Part shown: positions 23,415 to 30,149 of the stretch, one piece after another
How the letters are laid out: the number at the start of each line of letters is the position of its first letter
Numbering within the stretch: position 1 is the first letter of the stretch
IMG/VR virus record: IMGVR_UViG_3300023179_000349
Location: 1 to 30,941 of that record
DNA: 30,941 nt
Strand: one strand, 5' to 3'
Source of the DNA: a virus
Made by a program: the position numbers and the translations under genes
The notes under the pieces: model-generated
Database searches by the model: none
What the model was told of the DNA's origin: nothing
The model's input: the letters and a program-made list of their open reading frames with translations, nothing else

Positions 23415-24361
23415 GAATAGACGAAATGGAAAAAGTACTGGCTCGTCTCGATATCGAGCCAGTAAACATGCGGGGCTCAGAAATACTTGCTTTATGTCCA
23501 GGCCATAAAGAGATGACCGGTAAGGAAGACAGAAACCCATCATGGTGGATTAACTCCGAGACCGGCGCACACATCTGTTTTTCGTGTGGGTTTAAAGGCA
23601 ACCTGTGGTCACTAATAGCTACCGTGCAGGGATATAGAGATGCAAACGGTTTACTAGACTATGCAGATGCTAAAGACTGGTTGTACTTATCCTTTGACAA
23701 TATCCAGCTAGGTCCGTCCGAGGAAGACCAAGAACAAGAGTCTGTGTTTAAAGAAGTGACTATGATTACTGAGTCGCGTCTTGCTCTTTTCACCCTACCT
23801 CCAGCCCACGCTTTAGCAGCTAGAGGGTTTACAATCCAAGCGGCGGAAAAGTATCAGCTACTGTGGGATACTGTTCATTCAAATTGGATTACTGTAATTA
23901 GAGACCCGCATTCAAATAAATTATTAGGATGGCAGGAGAAAGGGTTTTCTCGTCGTTATTTCAGGAATTACCCGCAGGGGGTAGAGAAGTCAACGACACT
24001 ATTTGGGTTTAATCAATATACTGGAGGTCGAATGATTGTCGTAGAGTCTCCGCTAGACGTAGTTAGATTAGCCTCTGTAGGTATTCAAGGCGGCGTTTCT
24101 ACGTACGGCTCAATTATTTCTAACACTCAACTGGAGCTAATAAAAGAAGCCGATGAAATATTATTCGCACTTGATAATGATGAGTCTGGGTTAAAAGCGT
24201 CTAAAACTATGCTGGACCAGGGATTTGAATCTTGGTTCTTTAATTATTCACAAACAGATATGAAAGATATAGGGGCTATGAGCAAATCTGAAATCCTTAA
24301 TGGACTAAGTACTGCTAAGCACTCTGTAAATGGATTAGGAGCACTCACATGGGATTTGTAG
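23411..24361 (+). CDS. DnaG-type primase (CHC2 zinc finger plus Toprim)
   Basis: The product has 316 residues. The zinc-binding site is C29-P-G-H32 and C56-F-S-C59 within residues 25-75, with NPSWWIN between, as in CHC2 primases. The Toprim core follows: VVESPLDVVRLASVGIQGGV with catalytic Glu near 212, then ALDNDESGLKA with D255-N-D257, and DMKDIGAM. It makes RNA primers for phage replication. The linker between zinc finger and Toprim is short, so the protein is nearer phage T7-type primase domains than full-length DnaG (about 580 aa). No helicase-binding C-terminal domain is visible. It overlaps the helicase gene before it (ATGA) and the SNF2 gene after it (13 nt). Confidence 0.92.
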   Translation: MRIDEMEKVLARLDIEPVNMRGSEILALCPGHKEMTGKEDRNPSWWINSETGAHICFSCGFKGNLWSLIATVQGYRDANGLLDYADAKDWLYLSFDNIQLGPSEEDQEQESVFKEVTMITESRLALFTLPPAHALAARGFTIQAAEKYQLLWDTVHSNWITVIRDPHSNKLLGWQEKGFSRRYFRNYPQGVEKSTTLFGFNQYTGGRMIVVESPLDVVRLASVGIQGGVSTYGSIISNTQLELIKEADEILFALDNDESGLKASKTMLDQGFESWFFNYSQTDMKDIGAMSKSEILNGLSTAKHSVNGLGALTWDL

Positions 24362-25932
24362 GAACATTACTTCCCTATCAGCCGGAAGCTGTAGAAAAGA
24401 TGACCAAGAGAGGTAAGATGCTTGTCGCATATGACCTAGGCCTTGGTAAAACTGTTTTAACTATTGCTGCAATTGAAGAGCTAATGGATGATAATAAGAT
24501 AACTGAGCCAGGGTTAATCATTTGTTTATCTAGCCTCAAATATCAATGGGAAGCTTCTATTACAAAATTTACTAATGGTTCTAAAGCCATAGTTATTGAC
24601 GGTACTCCTGAGCAAAGAAAAAAGCAATATGACAGAGCTATGAGATGGCGAATGTCAGGGGTTGATTATATAATCATGAACTATGAGCAGGTAGTAAATG
24701 ACTGGGAATATGTAAAAAAACTTCCTAGAGGCTTCATTGTTCTTGACGAAGCAACCGCAATTAAATCATTTAGATCAAAACGAGCTAAAGCAGTTAAGAA
24801 GTTAGCTACGTGTGAGTATAGGTTTGCTCTTACCGGAACCCCTGTAGAAAACGGTAAACCGGAAGAATTGTTCAGCATCATGCAGTTTGTAGACGATAGC
24901 GTTCTAGGCAGATTTGATAAATTCGATATGACCTTTATTGTTCGCAATACTTGGGGTGGCGTAGACCGTTATCGTAATCTACCTACTCTACATGAGCGTA
25001 TGAAAGAGGCTTCTGTTCGTAAGGCTCAAAAAGACCCAGACGTTGCGCCATTCCTACCGGCAACTATTCATAAAGACCCTATCTATGTAATGATGGATAG
25101 AAAAACTGCAAAACTATATAAACGAATTGCAGATGACCTACTTCTAGACTTAGATAACGCTCAAACACTATTTGGCAGTAATTTTAACGTACTGGCTCAT
25201 TACGGGTTTGAAAAGTCTTGGGGCGGACCAGCAGATGAACTACGTGGACAGGTCATGGCTAAAGTGGGCTGCCTTAAGATGCTCACCTGCTCTCCAGAAC
25301 TTCTTAAGATAAGCGCTAAGAAGTTTAGGGAAGGCAACGGCGAAGGTTCATCTTATGCCGCTCAATTAGATGATGAAGAGTTACTGGATAATTTATCAAA
25401 TCCTAAACTGGATGCTTTTGTAAGTTACGCCAAGGACTTTTTAGAGCAAGATGAAAACAATAAGTTAGTTGTATTTTGCTCTTATGTAGACATGGTGGAT
25501 ATTATCGCTGACCGTCTTGGACGAGACATAAGCGTTACTTATACAGGCCAGTTAGACGCAAAAACCAAGGAGAAACATAAAAATGCTCTTAATACCGACC
25601 CTACTATTCGTGTTTTCGTCAGTTCTGATGCTGGTGGTTACGGTGTTGATTTACCAGCGGCGAATATGCTCATTAATTACGACCTCCCTTGGTCTTCTGG
25701 TCTTGCTACTCAGCGTAACGGTAGGATTCGTCGTGCTTCTTCTGAGTGGAAAACCATAGTTATTCAAGACATCTTGGTCACAAACTCTATAGAAGTACGC
25801 CAACATCAGGCCCTTCAACAGAAGAACGCTGTTGCAGCCGCTGTGATTGATGGAGAAGGAATAAACGATAAAGGTGGCGTTGATTTAACTATTGGCACTC
25901 TTCGTGGATTCCTTCTAGATATGTCAGTTTAA
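24349..25932 (+). CDS. SNF2-family DNA helicase / translocase
   Basis: The product has 527 residues, overlapping the primase gene by 13 nt, with GGAG before the ATG. Motif I is YDLGLGKT (K34), Ia LIICLSSLKYQWE, II VLDEATAIKS (D133-E134), III ALTGTPVENG, V VFVSSDAGGYGVDL and VI QRNGRIRR (about 455-462). Both RecA-like lobes are complete, as in phage SNF2 helicases, which move along double-stranded DNA and are thought to aid replication restart or strip proteins. Nuclease or SWIM domains are not fused; a separate SWIM protein is encoded upstream. An ATP-dependent motor role is secure, the exact process is not. Confidence 0.92.
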   Translation: MGFVGTLLPYQPEAVEKMTKRGKMLVAYDLGLGKTVLTIAAIEELMDDNKITEPGLIICLSSLKYQWEASITKFTNGSKAIVIDGTPEQRKKQYDRAMRWRMSGVDYIIMNYEQVVNDWEYVKKLPRGFIVLDEATAIKSFRSKRAKAVKKLATCEYRFALTGTPVENGKPEELFSIMQFVDDSVLGRFDKFDMTFIVRNTWGGVDRYRNLPTLHERMKEASVRKAQKDPDVAPFLPATIHKDPIYVMMDRKTAKLYKRIADDLLLDLDNAQTLFGSNFNVLAHYGFEKSWGGPADELRGQVMAKVGCLKMLTCSPELLKISAKKFREGNGEGSSYAAQLDDEELLDNLSNPKLDAFVSYAKDFLEQDENNKLVVFCSYVDMVDIIADRLGRDISVTYTGQLDAKTKEKHKNALNTDPTIRVFVSSDAGGYGVDLPAANMLINYDLPWSSGLATQRNGRIRRASSEWKTIVIQDILVTNSIEVRQHQALQQKNAVAAAVIDGEGINDKGGVDLTIGTLRGFLLDMSV

Positions 25933-25933
25933 T

Positions 25934-26104
25934 ATGCCTACGTATGAGTACCGTTGCCCAAAGTGCAACAAAAGCTATAATATAGAACATAAAATGGATG
26001 AACATCCAAAACCTGCTTGTACAGACTGTGTAAAGCCTCTAGAACGAGTTTTTAGAATTGCCGGGCTGTCATTCAAAGGCGGAGGGTGGGGAAGTAGCAG
26101 ATGA
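25934..26104 (+). CDS. FmdB-type zinc ribbon protein (56 aa)
   Basis: ATG 25934 (2 nt after the SNF2 stop) to TGA 26104. The sequence MPTYEYRCPKCNKSYNIEH, a second pair CTDC, and AGLSFKGGGWG match the FmdB-family zinc ribbon: MPtYeYrC..Cg..fe......p...CP.C.....r........f.GsGwy. The four Cys probably bind zinc. Bacterial FmdB proteins are small presumed regulators; phage copies are common and of unknown role. It overlaps the next gene by 4 nt (ATGA). Confidence 0.85.
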   Translation: MPTYEYRCPKCNKSYNIEHKMDEHPKPACTDCVKPLERVFRIAGLSFKGGGWGSSR

Positions 26105-26337
26105 CATTTGAAGAGTGGCTACAGTACGGTCTTACACAAGGTTGGTGTGGCCCATCTGTATGTGAAATACATGATGGATTACCTATGAGCCTTGAAGAAG
26201 AAACAGCTTATGAACAGGGAGAAGACCCTTGCGTTCATATCATAAGGCTTTACGAAACTCAGTTAGATAAAGCTGAAGTAGAGAAAAATCATCCACCAAG
26301 CACCTGGAGAGCAACTAACTCTGGGTATGAACTATAA
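26101..26337 (+). CDS. Small conserved phage protein (78 aa)
   Basis: The ATG overlaps the FmdB stop. The product begins MTFEEWLQYGLTQGWCGPSV followed by CEIHDGLPMSLEEE, DPCVHIIRLYE and HPPSTWRATN. The combination of GWC.P..C..HDG.pM...E and DPC.H..RLY is a pattern I associate with small proteins in actinobacteriophages and actinobacteria; three Cys and two His could bind a metal. No catalytic function is assigned. It lies at the end of the replication operon. Confidence 0.65.
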   Translation: MTFEEWLQYGLTQGWCGPSVCEIHDGLPMSLEEETAYEQGEDPCVHIIRLYETQLDKAEVEKNHPPSTWRATNSGYEL

Positions 26338-26346
26338 GGAGAAACA

Positions 26347-26475
26347 ATGGCAAAAGGAAAGCCAGCACCAGCACCAGTTAAATCAACTAACAGCCGTAAT
26401 AACGGTAAAGCACCAAAAAAGCGTCCAAAGATTTTTGATGCAATTAAGCGCAAGCTAGTTACAAAAAAGGATTAA
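26347..26475 (+). CDS. Small basic protein (42 aa)
   Basis: AAGGAGAAACA precedes the ATG at 26347; the stop is TAA 26473-26475. The product begins MAKGKPAPAPVKSTNSRNNG and ends FDAIKRKLVTKKD. It is rich in Lys, Pro, Ala and Asn, and only the C-terminal helix looks structured. It is the last gene before a strong terminator. I do not recognise it; the strong ribosome binding site and position make it likely to be real. Confidence 0.65.
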   Translation: MAKGKPAPAPVKSTNSRNNGKAPKKRPKIFDAIKRKLVTKKD

Positions 26476-26477
26476 AG

Positions 26478-26510
26478 AAAAACCCCCTGCCTAATTAGCA
26501 GGGGGTTTTT
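26478..26510. terminator. Bidirectional rho-independent terminator
   Basis: AAAAACCCCCTGC-CTAATTA-GCAGGGGGTTTTT: an 8-bp GC stem with A and T tracts on either side. It ends the plus-strand replication operon and the minus-strand lysis operon converging from the right. Confidence 0.95.
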
Positions 26511-26519
26511 AGTTAGAAA

Positions 26520-26885
26520 TTAAGCCAGTGGCTTTTCTTCTTCATCATCGTCAAGAGCATCTAGCTCGTCAACGTCACCAAAATCAGACATGTCTGGGGC
26601 ATCCTGAGCTGATGTAGACAAAGCTTCCTTGACCTCTTTAGAGTCAGCAGACTGCTTTGCAACAGCTGCACGGAATCCCTTTTCAATGTCTTCGTCTGAG
26701 ATGTGAGCATCCCAAGCTAGCTGAACACCGAAGTAGATGATAATTGATGAGAACACGGTCATAACACCGTTTAGTGCACCAAGTAATGGGCCAATGCCTG
26801 AAGCGGCACCAGTAGCCATACCTGGAATAGCAGCGAACATAATAACACCGATTGTTCGCTTTAGTAAATTAAGAAGGGCTTTCAT
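26520..26885 (-). CDS. Small membrane protein, holin candidate (121 aa)
   Basis: The product has two hydrophobic segments (TIGVIMFAAIPGMATGAA and ALNGVMTVFSSIIIYFGVQL) after a basic N-terminus MKALLNLLKR. A soluble tail follows, ISDEDIEKGFRAAVAKQSAD, ending strongly acidic (DDDEEEKPLA). The ISDEDIEKGFRAA piece parallels the KLTMNEINAAFQQ piece of the membrane protein at 29617-29904, suggesting a shared architecture. Its start overlaps the M23 gene stop by one base and a GGAG lies upstream, so it is co-translated with the endolysin. A holin role, making pores that release the M23 enzyme, is inferred. Confidence 0.65.
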   Translation of the reverse strand: MKALLNLLKRTIGVIMFAAIPGMATGAASGIGPLLGALNGVMTVFSSIIIYFGVQLAWDAHISDEDIEKGFRAAVAKQSADSKEVKEALSTSAQDAPDMSDFGDVDELDALDDDEEEKPLA

Positions 26886-27427
26886 TATTTAATCTCCTGT
26901 TTGCAAGTCTCGCAAATTTTAGGTGCAACGGCTTGTACAGGAGTTTGGGATACGACTGGTTCTTTTTTAGGGGTTTTTGGTGCTGCTTTTTTGGCAGCCT
27001 TTTCTTCAGCAATTTTCTTTAAAAGGAAAGCATGGGCATCATATACCTTGCCTGTGATTCCTCCTCCAGAAACTGTAGATAGCGTAAAGTGTAGGTGAAC
27101 TCCGCTACTAGCACTACCTGATGTTCCAGCTCCACCTACAGTGTCACCAGATTTAACCTTAGTGCCAACCTTAAGAGGAGACTGCTTGTTCATGTGGCAG
27201 TATAGGAAAAAGTGCTTTCCTACTTTAAGCTCAATGACCCATCCAAGGACATCAGTCCATTTGTTTAGGGTAATTTCGCCATCTCCAACGGCAGGAAGTG
27301 GAGTTCCAGCTTTAAAACCGTTGTAATCTACGCCACGGTGTGGGCCCAAACCCATAGCTTTACGCTGGGCTGAGTGTGAGCCAAATGGGTCTGCCACTTT
27401 AGGAAATGGCAAGCGATAATTAGACAT
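26885..27427 (-). CDS. M23-family peptidoglycan endopeptidase (endolysin)
   Basis: The product has 180 residues. Zinc ligands are visible: H30-R-G-V-D34 in GPHRGVDYNG, and H111-L-H113 in SSGVHLHFTLS, with H78 in LYCHM as the usual third catalytic His. LPAVGDGEI and KVGTKVKSGDTVGGAGTSG are typical LytM/M23 strands. There is no signal peptide, so release needs a holin. The C-terminal 45 residues are Ala/Lys/Pro-rich and end CETCKQEIK, a half zinc-knuckle or a wall-targeting tail. The enzyme cuts cross-bridge peptides of the wall at lysis. Upstream: AAGGATTAGT ribosome binding site and a palindrome at 27456-27469. Confidence 0.9.
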   Translation of the reverse strand: MSNYRLPFPKVADPFGSHSAQRKAMGLGPHRGVDYNGFKAGTPLPAVGDGEITLNKWTDVLGWVIELKVGKHFFLYCHMNKQSPLKVGTKVKSGDTVGGAGTSGSASSGVHLHFTLSTVSGGGITGKVYDAHAFLLKKIAEEKAAKKAAPKTPKKEPVVSQTPVQAVAPKICETCKQEIK

Positions 27428-27455
27428 ACTAATCCTTTCAGTACAGTTCTATTGT

Positions 27456-27469
27456 GCCGTATTTACGGC
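27456..27469. promoter_or_regulatory. Palindrome upstream of the endolysin gene
   Basis: GCCGTA-TT-TACGGC is a perfect 6-bp inverted repeat 29 nt before the M23 start. On the minus strand it includes TAAATA, a possible -10, so it could be an operator over a promoter for the endolysin gene; no clear -35 is seen. Confidence 0.35.
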
Positions 27470-27481
27470 TACTTTACAGGG

Positions 27482-27527
27482 GATAAAGAAAAACCCGGGC
27501 ACTTGCACTACGCAAATACCCGGGTTT
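27482..27527 (-). terminator. Minus-strand terminator
   Basis: On the minus strand AAACCCGGG...CCCGGGTTT forms a 9-bp stem around a 19-nt loop and is followed by TTCTTTATC, so with the stem end the strand reads TTTTTCTTT. It follows the 48-aa acidic gene and separates it from the M23 gene, which therefore needs its own promoter. Confidence 0.85.
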
Positions 27528-27534
27528 AGGCAGA

Positions 27535-27681
27535 TTATTCAGCGTCAGCTGCGTCTTCTACAGCCTTCTCAGCTTCAGCTTCAACTTCAGCTTCAACTTC
27601 AGCCTCTTCTACGACTTCAAGTTCAGCCTCAAGTTCAGCCTCAGTTGCTTCTACCGCGTCTAGGTCTAGTTCATCAGACAT
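27535..27681 (-). CDS. Extremely acidic 48-aa peptide
   Basis: Minus-strand ATG at 27681, TAA at 27537-27535; AAGGAAA lies upstream. The sequence MSDELDLDAVEATEAELEAE is followed by repeated EAEVEAEVEAEAE and ends VEDAADAE. By my count 17 Glu and 5 Asp in 48 residues, with one Lys. Tandem 12-nt codon repeats (GTTGAAGCTGAA) are visible. It probably forms a long charged helix. The position is between holin-like genes and a terminator. The role is unknown; DNA mimicry or binding to basic proteins are possibilities without direct support. Confidence 0.65.
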   Translation of the reverse strand: MSDELDLDAVEATEAELEAELEVVEEAEVEAEVEAEAEKAVEDAADAE

Positions 27682-27730
27682 AAGGGTATTTCCTTTACTT
27701 TTGTGGGGTGGGGGACATTTTTATTATGAC

Positions 27731-27895
27731 TTAATCATCACGATTACGCAGTGGAAACGTAATAATCCAGATAACTAAAGAAATAATAATACACCAACCG
27801 ACTACTGCTTTAGCAGAGCCTTCAAGCACAATCCAGGCTACAAACATGCCCAAAAGGGTCCATATTTGGCCAATAAGGTCGTTTAAAAATTTCAT
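27731..27895 (-). CDS. Two-helix membrane peptide, holin-like (54 aa)
   Basis: ATG at 27895 (minus), TAA at 27733-27731. The product MKFLNDLIGQIWTLLGMFVA continues with hydrophobic residues to about residue 24. A short polar loop LEGSAKA and a second hydrophobic span VVGWCIIISLVIWIITF follow, ending LRNRDD. Two transmembrane helices, a small size and a charged end fit class II holins. The start overlaps the stop of the gene before it (TAATG), so it is coupled. It is the best canonical holin candidate of the cluster, but three neighbours are also membrane proteins. Confidence 0.7.
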   Translation of the reverse strand: MKFLNDLIGQIWTLLGMFVAWIVLEGSAKAVVGWCIIISLVIWIITFPLRNRDD

Positions 27896-28125
27896 TATTC
27901 CTTCTTTCGAGTAGAACCTGAAGAACTTGAGCCTGCACTAGCAGCAGCTGCGCTAGCGGCACTTTGAGCAGCCATAGTAGCCGCCTGTGTTGCAACCTGT
28001 GTAACAATAATGGCAGAAATTACGACTTTTTGGGCCTTTTCTCTAACTGCGGGAGGTAAATCTGCACCAATGTTACTTAAGGCGTTAAGCGCATCAGATA
28101 ACCCCTGAAATACTGCCCCCAACAC
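27895..28125 (-). CDS. Ala-rich membrane-associated protein (start uncertain)
   Basis: The first canonical start is a GTG at 28125 (MLGAVFQGLSDALNALSNIG), giving 76 residues, without a ribosome binding site. The frame is open further to an ATT at 28173-28171 that overlaps the stop of the preceding gene as TAATT, which would add IPPKDFSDNNPIAAVPV and give 92 residues. The middle is amphipathic (LPPAVREKAQKVVISAIIV) and leads into an Ala/Ser-rich hydrophobic stretch, then a GSSSSGSTRKKE tail. One membrane segment is likely. It is coupled at both ends within the minus-strand operon. The function is unknown, possibly a lysis accessory. Confidence 0.55.
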   Translation of the reverse strand: MLGAVFQGLSDALNALSNIGADLPPAVREKAQKVVISAIIVTQVATQAATMAAQSAASAAAASAGSSSSGSTRKKE

Positions 28126-28172
28126 TGGAACTGCTGCGATAGGGTTGTTATCGCTAAAGTCCTTTGGGGGAA

Positions 28173-29633
28173 TTATTTTGGGTTAGGTACGAATGTTGCT
28201 CTCGGAAGATATGCACCATCAGCAAAATACTTAGCTGCTGTTTTCTTTGGTTTACGTTTATCCGATGCAGTTGGTTTAGGTATGTTTGCTAAATCAATTT
28301 TTGCTTGAGCAAGTTGTTTTTCTAAGTTATCAACTTTGGTTACAGCAGCTTCAATACCTTCAAAAGTTGTTGCATATTCTGCTTTTAGGTCACGAAGATT
28401 TGCGGCCGCTACTGCGTTAGCATCACTGCAGTTTTGCCAGTTGATTTCAGAATCATTCATAACTAACTCATATCCGCTAAGTGTGCCGCGTTTAGCTGCT
28501 AAATCTTGGCTCAGCATTGCATAAGTTAAGTATTTGCCATCGTAATTTGTTTCAGAAGCTAGATAGACCTGGTTAGCTTGTTCTTCAGCGGCCACTGCCT
28601 GAACGTAAAGAGCAGTCTTAGCATCCAAGATGACCTTTAGTGCTGGGTCTTTAATCATGGTAACTGCCGCAGTCTGACTGAATAGTGAAGCAGGGGCTAT
28701 GCTCCAAGAACCACCTAGAGGCTGGTAGTAAAGAGTAGAACAAGCACCACCAGTCCATTCGTAGAACCAAGCGTCAATAGCATATGACTTACCACCGGTG
28801 AAAGAGAACATACCAATTGAGTTTGCTCCACAGCCCTTTAATGACCAGTCATTGATTACCTGAGTGCCGTTTATAGACATATAGAAACCATCATCGGCTT
28901 GGTTCTGGAAATAAACCTTAGTAGTGGTTGGGTATGTAATGTAGCCCTTGTAGTGCAGCATAATGTACTCAGAGCCACAGCCTAGAATGTCTCCACCACC
29001 CCAGTTAGCCTGAATGTTGCTAACTGTGGTTGTCTTACATTTTGTATAGACATTATCTGACTTTGAAGGGGGATTACCATTTCTGTTAATTCCTGTATAA
29101 ACATCTACTGTCAAACCAGGGGTAGTTCCCTGACCACCGGAATTAATAAGCTTGGTGTCGTAGTCATTTTGGGCCTGGTTCATATTCGCTTGAGCAGCGT
29201 CTGCATTTTGCTGTGCTATTGCATAATCGTTATATGTGCTATCCACTAAATCAGCAGCAATGTTTACATCATCAATCGCTACGGCTACTGCCTGTTCGGC
29301 AGAAGATACCTGTGTAAAATATTGGTCATAAGCAGCCTTATTTGAGTTGTAAGTTGCTTCAGCAGCATCTAGTGCCTCTTGGGCTTCCATGACAGCGGTT
29401 TGAGCAGTATTAATTTGGTTTGCTTGCTCATTTGAAGAGTTTGTCCAGCTATCAAGATCAGCTTGAGCAGCGTCAAGTTGAGATTGAAGGTCATTAATTT
29501 TAGCTTGGGCCTCTGCTACTTTATTGTTGTAATCAGTAGTGCTGTCTGCCAGAGCAGGACTTGCTGAGAAAAACGCAAACAAGATAGATAAACCTGCAAA
29601 ATAAATAGCAAATAATTTACTTAGTCTTTTCAC
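28173..29633 (-). CDS. Secreted coiled-coil / PA14-like protein
   Basis: The product has 486 residues. The signal peptide MKRLSKLFAIYFAGLSILFA ends with the likely cut ALA29|D30. Residues about 34-165 are a long Ala/Gln/Asp-rich coiled coil (KINDLQSQLDAAQADL). Residues about 172-325 look like a PA14 domain: LTVDVYTGI, YITYPTTTKVYFQNQADDGF followed by YMSINGTQVINDW, then GKSYAIDAWFYEWTGGA. Four Cys (YTKCK, LGCGS, KGCGA, GACST) could form disulfides. A second helical region (about 335-455) and a basic, Pro-rich tail end the protein. PA14 domains often bind glycans. Exported in a lysis region, it may act at the cell wall or on the host surface; the role is unknown. Confidence 0.8.
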   Translation of the reverse strand: MKRLSKLFAIYFAGLSILFAFFSASPALADSTTDYNNKVAEAQAKINDLQSQLDAAQADLDSWTNSSNEQANQINTAQTAVMEAQEALDAAEATYNSNKAAYDQYFTQVSSAEQAVAVAIDDVNIAADLVDSTYNDYAIAQQNADAAQANMNQAQNDYDTKLINSGGQGTTPGLTVDVYTGINRNGNPPSKSDNVYTKCKTTTVSNIQANWGGGDILGCGSEYIMLHYKGYITYPTTTKVYFQNQADDGFYMSINGTQVINDWSLKGCGANSIGMFSFTGGKSYAIDAWFYEWTGGACSTLYYQPLGGSWSIAPASLFSQTAAVTMIKDPALKVILDAKTALYVQAVAAEEQANQVYLASETNYDGKYLTYAMLSQDLAAKRGTLSGYELVMNDSEINWQNCSDANAVAAANLRDLKAEYATTFEGIEAAVTKVDNLEKQLAQAKIDLANIPKPTASDKRKPKKTAAKYFADGAYLPRATFVPNPK

Positions 29634-29904
29634 TCTTATCCTCCTCTACATTTTTTAAGGCCACAGTTTGTTGGAAAGCCGCGTTGATTTCATTCATGGT
29701 AAGCTTTCCATCTTCCAAGAAAGCCAGAGCCAGCAGTTCAACTACTTTAGCTACTGCCATTACACCGCCCATTACGGCACTAAACCAAATAGGGATTTGC
29801 ACGCCGCTCATAGAGCCTGCGACTGTTCCTGCACCGATTACGCCCAGTGCTGAGGCGACAAATGTTGCGAGTACGCGCAACATGACATTTCCAAAAAGTT
29901 TCAT
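29617..29904 (-). CDS. Small membrane protein, holin candidate (95 aa)
   Basis: The product begins MKLFGNVMLRVLATFVASAL. The hydrophobic segments FVASALGVIGAGTVAGS and IPIWFSAVMGGVMAVAKVVE are followed by FLEDGKLTMNEINAAFQQ and a charged tail ending EDKSEKTK. The DGKLT..EIN.AF piece is a motif I associate with small membrane proteins near lysins in actinobacteriophages. Its 3' end overlaps the secreted PA14 gene by 17 nt. The ribosome binding site upstream is weak (GAAAAGCATT). It is the first well-supported gene of the minus-strand block. Holin function is inferred. Confidence 0.65.
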   Translation of the reverse strand: MKLFGNVMLRVLATFVASALGVIGAGTVAGSMSGVQIPIWFSAVMGGVMAVAKVVELLALAFLEDGKLTMNEINAAFQQTVALKNVEEDKSEKTK

Positions 29905-29962
29905 AATGCTTTTCTAAACTAGGGTTTATAAGGGAGTTTAGGTATGGGAACGCGGATGTTAA

Positions 29963-29974
29963 GCAGTTAACTGC
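29963..29974. promoter_or_regulatory. 12-bp perfect palindrome in the divergent region
   Basis: GCAGTTAACTGC lies 59 nt upstream of the minus-strand lysis block start. The 245-nt gap 29905-30149 between the divergent genes holds this palindrome, a second inverted repeat at 29984-30000 and a doubtful minus ORF. A repressor or activator site is possible. Confidence 0.4.
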
Positions 29975-29983
29975 GCGATTAAT

Positions 29984-30000
29984 TTGACAAATAGGGTCAA
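29984..30000. promoter_or_regulatory. Inverted repeat TTGAC-N7-GTCAA
   Basis: TTGACAAATAGGGTCAA is a 5-bp inverted repeat with a 7-nt spacer in the intergenic region between divergent units. It also supplies a perfect TTGACA on the plus strand, but no -10 at proper distance is present, so an operator is likelier than a promoter. Confidence 0.35.
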
Positions 30001-30002
30001 TA

Positions 30003-30131
30003 CTATTCTCCACCATCCAGGTGTGTTTTTTTGGCTAAACGTTGCTTACGGCTGTATTTCTGTGCTAGGGTTTTACCTATAACTGAATAGAATGTCACTT
30101 CGACAATAAACGACCCCAGTACTAAAGCAAT
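30003..30131 (-). CDS. Possible small membrane protein without a canonical start
   Basis: A minus-strand frame ends TAG at 30005-30003 and is open back past 30131. It reads IALVLGSFIVEVTFYSVIGK then TLAQKYSRKQRLAKKTHLDG, a plausible transmembrane segment with a basic cytoplasmic tail, preceded in frame by FHLATLPF. There is no ATG; possible starts are ATT 30131, CTG 30119 or GTG 30098, and no ribosome binding site is obvious. It would be the first gene of the lysis block. It could be chance; the protein character is what makes it worth listing. Confidence 0.3.
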   Translation of the reverse strand: MALVLGSFIVEVTFYSVIGKTLAQKYSRKQRLAKKTHLDGGE

Positions 30132-30149
30132 GAAAGGTAAGGTCGCTAA

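Noticed and set aside
29780-30016. Minus-strand 78-aa ORF overlapping the holin candidate
   Set aside because: Mostly antiparallel-frame shadow of 29617-29904; no ribosome binding site and a Cys/Arg-rich, disordered sequence.
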